Assembly: GCF_025060755.1 (NCBI RefSeq)
Contig: NZ_JANYUY010000026.1
Location: forward strand, 1-64,000
Source: Paenibacillus doosanensis
GTDB taxonomy: Bacteria > Bacillota > Bacilli > Paenibacillales > NBRC-103111
Reading direction: 5' to 3'
DNA length: 64,000 nt
Position numbers and translations under genes: made by a program. Numbering within the stretch: position 1 is the first letter of the stretch; each line of letters begins with the position of its first letter. Of the stretch, positions 34,931-42,357 are shown one piece after another. The notes beneath the pieces were generated by a model. That model saw nothing but the letters and a program-made list of their open reading frames with translations. It was not told the origin of the DNA and made no database searches.

Positions 34931-37225
34931 GTGATCCCGGTCGAATTGGATACGTTAAAAGAAATTTCAGGCAACGCTTCGATCTTTTTATCGTTTATCT
35001 TCTTGTTTCATTGGATCTATCCCTTGATCTTCAAGCTTCCGCCGGTATGGCTGCGGGTCATATGGGGCTTGTTGTTCGGCTTGACGGGGATTGCGGTGAT
35101 GCAGCTGCCGATAACCGTTGCGGACGGAATTATCATCGACTTCCGGGCTGTGCTCGTTGCGATGGCGGGAGCGTTCGGAGGCGGCATTACAGGATGGATC
35201 GCCATGCTTTTTGTCGGGGGTTACCGGTTTTACTTGGGGGGTACAGGCATGCCTGTCGGAATAGGCACGACAGTGACGGCTTTGGCGATCGGGCTGCTCG
35301 TGCACCGCGTCGGCGCCAAATTCCGCAGCCAATCGCTCGTTTACGCCGTATTCGGCCTGCTTGTCGCCGTTCAGGAGATGCTGTGGTTTACGGCGCTGCC
35401 GCGGTCTATCGCGTTCATGATGATCAGCCGGTATTCGCTGCCAACTTTGCTTTTATTCCCGCTGTTCATGCTGCTGATCCGTTATTTTTTCGCCGATGAA
35501 ATCCATAAAAAGGAAACGGAAGTCCGGCTCGTCGAGAGCGAAGAAAAATACCGCACGCTTGTCGAAAATTCCAACGATTCGATATTCAGCTGCGATTTGC
35601 GGGGGATGCTCTTATCGGCTAACCGGAGATTTATGAACGATTTCGGCATTGCGTCCGGCCAGCCCGAGGGGCAATGGCTGTTCAACCTGTTCGGCTTCAA
35701 GGATAACTTGGCCGCTTGGCAGGAGCTGCTGACGGAAACGGTGTACAGCAAAAAGACGGTGTCCTTCGAAAAGGAAATGAGCCATGCGGACGGCAGCGCA
35801 AGAATCTATGTGACGACGCTGTCCCCCGTCATCGGAATGGATCAGCAGGTCAAATCGATCACCGGAACTTGCTACGATATTACACGAATCCGCAACTCGG
35901 AGCGGCATATTATGCAGCTGTCGCTGTACGATACGCTGACGGATTTGCCGAACCGCAAGCTGTTGATGGAGAAGCTGAGTCAAGCGATCGCCGCTTCGCA
36001 GGAGCAGGAGACGATGGTCGCGGTCGTCGTCATCGATCTGGACAACTTCAAGCTGATTAACGATACGCGGGGTTACGCATTCGGGGATGAATTGCTGAAC
36101 CGGGTCGGGCTGCAGCTGCGGCGGTATTTGACGCCGAAGGACACGCTGGCGCGGATCGGCGAGGATGAATTCGTCCTGCTGTTCGAACATATAGAGCAGC
36201 TCCAGCCGCTGATGGCGCGCATACAATCGATCCAGGACGGATTTCGTTATCCGCAGGCCATCGGCTCCGAGCAAATTCACTTGAAGCTAAGCATGGGGAT
36301 CGCTTTATATCCGTCCGACGGGGAAACGTGCGAAGAGCTGATCAAGAATGCGGACACGGCGATGTATAAAGTCAAGGAGCTGGGTAAAAATCATTACCGG
36401 TTCTACAATACCGAAATGCGGGAAGCGTTGATCAAGAGAAGCAGGCTGGAGGAGGCGCTGCGCAAAGCGCTGATTCATAACGAGCTGATCTTGCAGTTTC
36501 AGCCGCAGCTGGATTTGCGTTCCGGACGCATTCGAGGATTTGAAGCGCTAATCCGCTGGGTGCATCCGGAGATGGGGACGATTTCGCCGAACGATTTTAT
36601 CCCGGTAGCGGAGGAGAGCGGAGTTATCGTTCCGATCGGGGAATGGGTAATCCGCACCGCGTGCGAGCGGAACAAATCGATACAAAATATCGGCTATCCG
36701 CAATCGATCATTTCCGTGAACATCTCGGCTATCCAGCTGCAGCGGCCAGACTTTGCGGAGATGGTGATCGGCATCCTGAATGAGACGCAGCTTGCGCCGC
36801 ATGATCTGGAGCTCGAAATAACGGAGAGCATTCTGATGGAATCGTTCCAAGCGGCCATAGGCAATTTGGAGACGCTGCGCGATTACGGCGTGCTGATCGC
36901 ACTCGACGATTTTGGCACCGGTTATTCATCGCTCAGCTATTTGAAGAGGCTCCCTATCGGAGCATTAAAGATCGATAAATCGTTCGTACAGGATATTACG
37001 AATGAATCCGTAGAGGATTCGCTCGTGGAATCGATCGTCAGTCTCGTTCACCGGATGGGAATTCAGGTCATCGCCGAAGGGGTGGAATCGCAGGAACAGC
37101 TCGATTGCTTGCGGGCCTGGGGCTGCGAGTACGCTCAAGGCTATTTGATCAGCAAACCGCTGTACGAGCTGGAAATACGCCAAATGGCGGCTGAGGAAGA
37201 CGCGGCGCGGCGAAGCGCAATGTAG
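34931..37225 (+). CDS. GGDEF-EAL protein with LytS-type 5TM sensor
   Basis: 764 residues. About five to six membrane helices (5TM receptor of the LytS-YhcK type, about 10-190) are followed by a PAS domain (about 205-320), GGDEF (about 333-495) and EAL (about 505-755). The GGDEF active-site loop reads GEDEF (410-414), with Glu in place of the second Gly, so cyclase activity is doubtful. The EAL part is complete: E538-A-L, NISAIQLQ, ELEITESILME, DDFGTGYSSL (Asp659/Asp660), KIDKSF, EGVES. It should hydrolyse c-di-GMP and may use the GGDEF domain as a GTP sensor. GTG start after a G-rich site. Confidence 0.92.
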   Translation: MIPVELDTLKEISGNASIFLSFIFLFHWIYPLIFKLPPVWLRVIWGLLFGLTGIAVMQLPITVADGIIIDFRAVLVAMAGAFGGGITGWIAMLFVGGYRFYLGGTGMPVGIGTTVTALAIGLLVHRVGAKFRSQSLVYAVFGLLVAVQEMLWFTALPRSIAFMMISRYSLPTLLLFPLFMLLIRYFFADEIHKKETEVRLVESEEKYRTLVENSNDSIFSCDLRGMLLSANRRFMNDFGIASGQPEGQWLFNLFGFKDNLAAWQELLTETVYSKKTVSFEKEMSHADGSARIYVTTLSPVIGMDQQVKSITGTCYDITRIRNSERHIMQLSLYDTLTDLPNRKLLMEKLSQAIAASQEQETMVAVVVIDLDNFKLINDTRGYAFGDELLNRVGLQLRRYLTPKDTLARIGEDEFVLLFEHIEQLQPLMARIQSIQDGFRYPQAIGSEQIHLKLSMGIALYPSDGETCEELIKNADTAMYKVKELGKNHYRFYNTEMREALIKRSRLEEALRKALIHNELILQFQPQLDLRSGRIRGFEALIRWVHPEMGTISPNDFIPVAEESGVIVPIGEWVIRTACERNKSIQNIGYPQSIISVNISAIQLQRPDFAEMVIGILNETQLAPHDLELEITESILMESFQAAIGNLETLRDYGVLIALDDFGTGYSSLSYLKRLPIGALKIDKSFVQDITNESVEDSLVESIVSLVHRMGIQVIAEGVESQEQLDCLRAWGCEYAQGYLISKPLYELEIRQMAAEEDAARRSAM

Positions 37226-37247
37226 AAGCCCTGCGTTGACGGTCACG

Positions 37248-37287
37248 GCCCGGGACTTTTCCGTTAAGGAAAAGCTCCGGGCTTTCT
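37248..37287 (+). terminator. terminator after GGDEF-EAL gene
   Basis: GCCCGG...CTTTTCC pairs with GGAAAAG...CCGGGC across 37248-37282 around a short loop. TTTCT follows. Confidence 0.8.
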
Positions 37288-37432
37288 GTCGTCGATAAGC
37301 AAGATACGTGGAAAACGAGCGCGATTGCGCAATAAACGTCCTGCAATGCGGCAGCCGGGTGCAGTACAATGGAAGCAGAAACCTTCTCTTGTTAAGGCAG
37401 CTGATTACGGCAAACGCTTAGGAGGATGGAAG

Positions 37433-38200
37433 ATGACGGCATTTGGATGGTGCATGGGCATTGAGCAGGCGGAGGAGCTCCGGGCTGCGGGGTACGATTA
37501 TATCGAATGCGCGCTGGCGCCGCTGATGAAGCAGCCGCCAGAGCAAATAAAGAAAGCGTTGCCAAGTTATATGGACAGCGTCATTCCGGTAAGAGCGTGG
37601 AATGTGTTGTTTCCGGGAGAACTGCGGCTCGTAGGTCCTGACGCCGACGAAGAAAGCATCCGCGGCTATGTAGCGAGAGCCGTTGATACGATGAATCGCG
37701 CGGGCTCCTCGGTCGCCGTCTTCGGAAGCGGCCGTGCCCGTCACGTGCCGGAAGGCTGGGAGCGGGCGCGCGCGGAGGAGCAGCTGCTGAAGCTGCTCGG
37801 ATGGTTCGCCGACGAATGCGAGGGGACGGGGCTTACGATCGCTATCGAGCCTTTAAATACCAAGGAGTCGAACATCATTAACAGCGTCGCCGAAGGCGTT
37901 CAGTATGCGAGATTGGTGAATCGGGCGCCGATCAGAGTGCTGGCCGATTTTTATCATATGGATGAAGAGCGGGAAGCGCTGGAGACGCTGGAGGAAAACC
38001 GTGAATGGCTTGCGCATATTCATGTGGCCGATACGGGGAGACTGTCGCCGGGAACGGGACAGTATCCGTACGAAGCGTTCGTGGAGCGGCTGAAGGCCGC
38101 GGGATATGACGGCGGCGTGTCGGTGGAATGCACGGTGCATGACCGCGCCCAGGAGCTCCCGGCCTCCTTGCGCTTTCTGAAAAGCCGGTGGGGATTGTAG
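37433..38200 (+). CDS. sugar phosphate isomerase/epimerase family protein
   Basis: 255 residues from the ATG at 37433, which follows AGGAGG; the frame is open for another 36 codons upstream, but that part lies over the terminator region of the previous gene. A TIM barrel of the xylose-isomerase-like family: GYDYIECALAPLM, GSGRARHVPEGWERA, LTIAIEPLNTKESN with a metal Glu, RVLADFYHMDEE, HIHVADTGR and GGVSVECTVHD. The metal-binding set Glu, Asp/His, His and Glu is present. The substrate is unknown; tagatose or allulose epimerases are the nearest well-known relatives. It stands alone with its own terminator. Confidence 0.88.
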   Translation: MTAFGWCMGIEQAEELRAAGYDYIECALAPLMKQPPEQIKKALPSYMDSVIPVRAWNVLFPGELRLVGPDADEESIRGYVARAVDTMNRAGSSVAVFGSGRARHVPEGWERARAEEQLLKLLGWFADECEGTGLTIAIEPLNTKESNIINSVAEGVQYARLVNRAPIRVLADFYHMDEEREALETLEENREWLAHIHVADTGRLSPGTGQYPYEAFVERLKAAGYDGGVSVECTVHDRAQELPASLRFLKSRWGL

Positions 38201-38232
38201 CGGGCGAAAGGACGCGTCGTTACGGCGCAAAG

Positions 38233-38266
38233 TAAGCCCCCGGTCCATTGGGCTCGGGGGCTTATA
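38233..38266. terminator. bidirectional terminator between convergent genes
   Basis: TAAGCCCCCG pairs with CGGGGGCTTA (38233 to 38266). It serves the isomerase gene on the plus strand and the small membrane protein gene on the minus strand. Confidence 0.8.
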
Positions 38267-38290
38267 AGGCGTGAAAAGCGGGAGAGGCCG

Positions 38291-38476
38291 TTATTTGCGC
38301 TGCTTGGGGGTTAGCTCCAGGTCCTTCAGTCTATACTTGCGATCCCATAGGAATTCCATGTCGTATTCGGTCGTATCGTTCTTGATGAAGCGATACATAC
38401 AGGCGCAGAAACCGCCTATAATACCGGCCAAAGCGACCATCCAGAGAAAAAGCTCAGCCCATTGCACAGGTGCCAT
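38291..38476 (-). CDS. small membrane protein, hypothetical
   Basis: 61 residues from the ATG at 38476, preceded by AAGGGGATG. One hydrophobic helix with a small-residue core (LFLWMVALAGIIGGFCACMYRFI) is followed by a charged cytoplasmic tail (KNDTTEYDMEFLWDRKYRLKDLELTPKQRK). No known family. A longer form starting at 38509 would add eleven residues; the binding site favours the short form. Confidence 0.65.
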   Translation of the reverse strand: MAPVQWAELFLWMVALAGIIGGFCACMYRFIKNDTTEYDMEFLWDRKYRLKDLELTPKQRK

Positions 38477-38551
38477 GCACTCATCCCCTTCTATGCGTTC
38501 ATACCTCATTTTATGAGGGAGGGGAGAGGAAGATACCGGTATGGGACAGGC

Positions 38552-38689
38552 CTACTTCCCGTTCTTTGTCTGCTGCCCGGCCTCGTATTCCTTGGCGTAT
38601 TCCTCCAAAGACGTAATATGGCCGTGCGGATGCGGAGTTTGCTTGCGGATCTTGTCCGCATTTTCGCGCCGCGCTTTCGATTTGCTCAT
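38552..38689 (-). CDS. 45-residue basic protein, possibly sporulation-related
   Basis: A short gene with an excellent ribosome binding site (AAAGGAGG, 8 bases before the ATG). The protein starts MSKSKARRENADKIRKQ, continues with PHPHGHITSLEEYAKEYEAG, and ends QQTKNGK. It is hydrophilic and Lys/Arg-rich. Size and composition recall minor spore proteins of Bacilli, but I cannot match it to a named family. It is on the same strand as the small membrane protein gene, 75 bp away. Confidence 0.7.
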   Translation of the reverse strand: MSKSKARRENADKIRKQTPHPHGHITSLEEYAKEYEAGQQTKNGK

Positions 38690-38889
38690 AGCTTCAACCT
38701 CCTTTTGGCATTTTGCAGGTGCCCCTTCCTAGCTGAAAGATCAGACGGGGATCGCAGCGATTTTTTTATCGCCTTTCTATGTTGGCATGGCGGCTTTGGA
38801 TTTATGCTAACTGGCGAGTGGAAAACCCCTATCGGTCGAAGACCGTGCATAAACACCGCACTGATAAGAGCTTCCGGGAGAAAAAAGCG

Positions 38890-38918
38890 TTGTCAAACTA
38901 TGGAAGATGGTCTATAGT
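38890..38918 (+). promoter_or_regulatory. promoter of the IclR regulator gene
   Basis: A -35 box TTGTCA (38890-38895), 17-bp spacer and -10 box TATAGT (38913-38918). The rest of the gap 38690-38889 shows nothing else I can name. Confidence 0.7.
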
Positions 38919-38938
38919 TAATATATATGCAAAACTCA

Positions 38939-38955
38939 GTTTTATAATATAAAAC
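38939..38955. promoter_or_regulatory. IclR-regulator operator (palindrome 1)
   Basis: GTTTTATAATATAAAAC is a perfect palindrome around one central base. It lies about 20 bp downstream of the regulator promoter and 39 bp before its start codon, so binding would block its own transcription. The same palindrome occurs at 39935-39951. Confidence 0.8.
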
Positions 38956-38994
38956 AACTTGAATGATAACAACTACGACGAAGGAGTCTGGCAT

Positions 38995-39762
38995 ATGCCT
39001 ATCATACAATCGCTGGACCGGGCGCTCAAAATTCTCGATTTGTTCGACGAGCATGACACGGAGCTGAAAATTACCGAGATCAGCCGCCGGATGGAGCTGC
39101 ATAAAAGCACGGTGCACTCTTTGCTCAAAACGCTGCAGGAGCATGCGTATATCGAACAAAACGCCGAAACGGGCAAATACCGGCTCGGTATGAAGCTGCT
39201 GGAGAGAGGGCATTTGCTGCTGCAAAGCCTGGACATTCGCACAATAGCCCGCAAGCAGCTTTTGCAGCTGGCGGCCGAGACGGGGCAAACGGCGCATCTG
39301 GTTATACTGGAGGGCAAAGAAGGCGTATATATCGACAAGGTAGAGGGACCGCGGGCGGTAATCCGCTACTCGCGCATCGGCAGAAGAATTCCGCTGCATT
39401 GCAGTTCCGTAGGTAAAGCGCTTGCAGCCTTCATGCCGCAGGCCAGACTTGCGAAGCTGCTGCATCATTATGAATATACCTCGCACACGCCGAGAACTAT
39501 CACGGACGAAGCTTCCTTCGTCGAGGAGCTGGCGCGGGTGCGGAGCCAAGGATACGCTCTCGACAATCAGGAGAACGAGCCAGGAGTGCGCTGTTTGGCT
39601 GTGCCCGTGTACGATCACCATGGTCAAGCGGCCGCGGCAGTCAGCATTTCGACGCTCGTATCGAGCGTGGACGACCGCGAGCTCGAATCGCTGATACCGG
39701 TGCTTAAGCGCGCCGGAGAGGACATCTCGAAGCAGCTGGGTCACGGTCTGGTGAAAATGTAA
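38995..39762 (+). CDS. IclR-family transcriptional regulator
   Basis: 255 residues from the ATG at 38995, preceded by GAAGGAG. The N-terminal winged helix (IQSLDRALKILDLFDEHDTELKITEISRRMELHKSTVHSLLKTLQEHAYIE) is followed by the IclR effector domain (GYALDNQENEPGVRCLAVPVYDHHGQAAAAVSIS). Close in type to KdgR regulators, which sense 2-keto-3-deoxy sugar acids. It very probably represses the operon starting at 39969 and itself through the shared 17-bp palindrome. Confidence 0.93.
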   Translation: MPIIQSLDRALKILDLFDEHDTELKITEISRRMELHKSTVHSLLKTLQEHAYIEQNAETGKYRLGMKLLERGHLLLQSLDIRTIARKQLLQLAAETGQTAHLVILEGKEGVYIDKVEGPRAVIRYSRIGRRIPLHCSSVGKALAAFMPQARLAKLLHHYEYTSHTPRTITDEASFVEELARVRSQGYALDNQENEPGVRCLAVPVYDHHGQAAAAVSISTLVSSVDDRELESLIPVLKRAGEDISKQLGHGLVKM

Positions 39763-39934
39763 AAGCAAGCCGTTTCGCGAGGAAACGAATATTTCGGACG
39801 ATCTAACGTTCCGTCCTTTGCCTGGCCGGCTGAATAGCGGCACGGCCTATAGCGATTCGCAAGGTTATGGCAGTGCCGGTTGGCAGCCAGGCAGGGAAGA
39901 ACGGACGTTTTTCGTATACATTTATCAAAACTGT

Positions 39935-39951
39935 GTTTTATATTATAAAAC
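39935..39951. promoter_or_regulatory. IclR-regulator operator (palindrome 2)
   Basis: GTTTTATATTATAAAAC is identical to the palindrome at 38939-38955 except for the central base. It lies 17 bp before the start codon of the FAH-family gene, overlapping the probable -10 or start region of the catabolic operon. Confidence 0.8.
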
Positions 39952-39968
39952 AAATTGGAGGCGAATTC

Positions 39969-40889
39969 ATGAGAATCATTCGTTATTTGCAGCAGGGCGA
40001 GCCCATTCTGGCAGCCGTTACCGAGGAGCAGGCGGTTCACCCGCTGGAGCAGCGGGAGCTGTTCGAGCTGGTGGAGAAGGCGGACGCCGAGGGGATGTCC
40101 GTAAGCGGCTGGCTCAGCCGGGAAATTGAGCGGCGGCCCGCTATTGCCGATCGTATGCAAGCGCTCACACTGCTCGCTCCGATAGCGGCTCCGGAAGTTT
40201 GGGCGGCCGGAGTCACGTATGAGCGAAGCAAGGAAGCGCGCAATTACGAAGCGACAGGCGGGCGGCTGGATGCTACGACGTTTTACGATAAAGTGTACGA
40301 AGCGGAGCGTCCGGAAATTTTCTTCAAATCAACGGCCGCCCGCACCGTCGGACCGGGCGGCACGGTATGCTTGCGCAGCGATTCGTCGTGGCAAATCCCG
40401 GAACCGGAGCTCGGCCTCGTCATCGACCGGCGCGGCCGGATTATCGGCTATACGGTCGGCAACGACATGAGCTGCCGGGATATTGAGGGCGAGAACCCGC
40501 TGTATTTGCCGCAGGCCAAAATGTGGCGCAGATCCTGCTCCATCGGCCCGGCGATCCGGCTTGCCGATACGGTCGACGATCCTTACGCGCTCGATATCGT
40601 CTGCCGGATTTACCGCGGCGATCGGCTGGCCGTAGAGGGCTCGGCGAGCACGGGCCAGCTGAAGCGGCGCTTTGACGAGCTGGTCGGGTTTCTGCTGCGC
40701 GACAACGAGATATGGGACGGAACGGTGCTGCTTACGGGCACCTGCATCGTGCCGCCGAATGAATTTACTCTGCTTGACGGGGACCGGATCGAAATTGAAA
40801 TCAGCGGCATCGGGACGCTGGTGAATTATGTTCAAACTGTGGAAAGGGTGATGGACAATGACGGAAACAGCCAATCGTACGTTTCTTAA
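39969..40889 (+). CDS. FAH-family 2-keto-3-deoxy-pentonate dehydratase-like protein
   Basis: 306 residues from the ATG at 39969, preceded by TTGGAGGC; the longer frame upstream contains the operator and is not coding. Fumarylacetoacetase-like fold with [84 protein letters not shown] (metal-binding Glu and Asp) and [19 protein letters not shown]. The Y-x-R-S-x-E-A-R and ERPE-x-FFK blocks recall KdaD, which turns 2-keto-3-deoxy-D-arabinonate (or the xylonate product) into alpha-ketoglutarate semialdehyde. It overlaps the dehydrogenase gene by 32 bp. Confidence 0.88.
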   Translation: MRIIRYLQQGEPILAAVTEEQAVHPLEQRELFELVEKADAEGMSVSGWLSREIERRPAIADRMQALTLLAPIAAPEVWAAGVTYERSKEARNYEATGGRLDATTFYDKVYEAERPEIFFKSTAARTVGPGGTVCLRSDSSWQIPEPELGLVIDRRGRIIGYTVGNDMSCRDIEGENPLYLPQAKMWRRSCSIGPAIRLADTVDDPYALDIVCRIYRGDRLAVEGSASTGQLKRRFDELVGFLLRDNEIWDGTVLLTGTCIVPPNEFTLLDGDRIEIEISGIGTLVNYVQTVERVMDNDGNSQSYVS

Positions 40890-42321
40890 CTATATAGGAG
40901 GGCAATGGAAAGCCTCGATATCCGGCGAGACGGTGCCGAGCATCAATCCGGCGAACCGTCTGGAGACGGTCGGGCTTGTTCAGCAATCCGTGCGCGAAGA
41001 TCTCGACGAGGCGGCGGCTGCCGCCCGGGGAGCGGCGAAGGCATGGAGCAGACTGTCCGGCGCGGCGCGGGGAGAGTTCTTATACAAGGCGGCGAACGCG
41101 CTGGAGCGGCGTCTGGACGAAGTGGCGACGGTGATGACCCGGGAAATGGGCAAGACGCTGCCCGAAGCGAAGGGAGAGACGGCGCGCGGCGTAGCGATTC
41201 TCCGCTATTACGCCGGAGAGGGGATGCGCAAGGTGGGCGATGTAATTCCGTCCAGCGACAGCGACGCGCTGATGTTCACGACGCGGGCTCCTCTCGGCGT
41301 CGTCGGCGTCATTACGCCGTGGAATTTCCCTGTGGCGATTCCGGTGTGGAAGATGGCCCCCGCGCTCATCTACGGCAATACGGTCGTATTTAAGCCCGCT
41401 CAGGAGACGGCGGTCACGGCGGCGCTCGTGATCGAATGCTTCGAGGAGGCGGGACTTCCGGCCGGCGTCGTCAATATGGTGACGGGACGCGGGACGGTGA
41501 TCGGGCAAGCGATCATCGATCATCCGCACATCCAGGGCATCACCTTTACCGGCTCCGATCAGGTAGGCAAGCAGGTAGGGATGGGCGCCTTGAAGCGGGG
41601 CGCGAAATACCAGCTGGAGATGGGCGGCAAAAATCCGGTCATCGTCGCCGCCGACGCCGATCTCGATCTGGCCGTAGAGGCGACGATCAGCGGAGGGCTG
41701 CGCTCCACCGGGCAGAAATGTACGGCGACCAGCCGGGTCATCGTGCAGAGCGCCGTCTACGAGGAATTCAAGCGCAAGCTGCTGGAGAAAGTAGGGCAAA
41801 TTCGCGTCGGCAGCGGCTTGGAGGAAGGGATTTGGATGGGCCCTTGCGCCAGCAGAGCGCAGCTCGATACCGTGCTCGGATATATTGAGAAGGGCAAGCA
41901 GGAAGGGGCGAAGCTGCTGTGCGGAGGGGGCGTGCCGGGCGGCGAGGAGCTGCGGCAGGGCTTCTATGTAGAGCCGACGGTATTCGATGGGGTCAGCCGG
42001 GAGATGACGATCGCCCGCGAAGAAATCTTCGGCCCCGTGCTGGCGCTGATGAAGGTCGATACGCTGGAGGAGGCGCTGGAGACGGCCAACGACGCCGAGT
42101 TCGGTCTGAGCGCTTCGATCTTTACGCGCGACATCGGAAGCATGCTTGCCTTTATCCGCGAGATGGATGCGGGCTTAGTGCGGATCAACGCCGAGTCGGC
42201 AGGAGTCGAGCTGCAAGCTCCGTTCGGGGGGATGAAACAGTCCAGCTCTCATTCGCGCGAGCAGGGGCAGGCGGCGATTGAGTTTTTCACAGCAATTAAG
42301 ACCGTGTTCGTCAAAGGGTAA
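40858..42321 (+). CDS. aldehyde dehydrogenase, likely alpha-ketoglutarate semialdehyde dehydrogenase
   Basis: 487 residues, full-length ALDH. Motifs: [31 protein letters not shown] (NAD(P) binding), [14 protein letters not shown], catalytic Glu254 in LEMGGKNP and nucleophile Cys288 in [25 protein letters not shown]. Its start lies inside the end of the FAH gene, with GGAAAGGGTG as binding site. In pentose oxidation this enzyme converts alpha-ketoglutarate semialdehyde to alpha-ketoglutarate, matching its place between the two dehydratase genes. Other semialdehydes cannot be excluded. Confidence 0.9.
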   Translation: MTETANRTFLNYIGGQWKASISGETVPSINPANRLETVGLVQQSVREDLDEAAAAARGAAKAWSRLSGAARGEFLYKAANALERRLDEVATVMTREMGKTLPEAKGETARGVAILRYYAGEGMRKVGDVIPSSDSDALMFTTRAPLGVVGVITPWNFPVAIPVWKMAPALIYGNTVVFKPAQETAVTAALVIECFEEAGLPAGVVNMVTGRGTVIGQAIIDHPHIQGITFTGSDQVGKQVGMGALKRGAKYQLEMGGKNPVIVAADADLDLAVEATISGGLRSTGQKCTATSRVIVQSAVYEEFKRKLLEKVGQIRVGSGLEEGIWMGPCASRAQLDTVLGYIEKGKQEGAKLLCGGGVPGGEELRQGFYVEPTVFDGVSREMTIAREEIFGPVLALMKVDTLEEALETANDAEFGLSASIFTRDIGSMLAFIREMDAGLVRINAESAGVELQAPFGGMKQSSSHSREQGQAAIEFFTAIKTVFVKG

Positions 42322-42357
42322 AAAGGACACTAAGCGAAAGAAGCCGGAGGGAAAACG

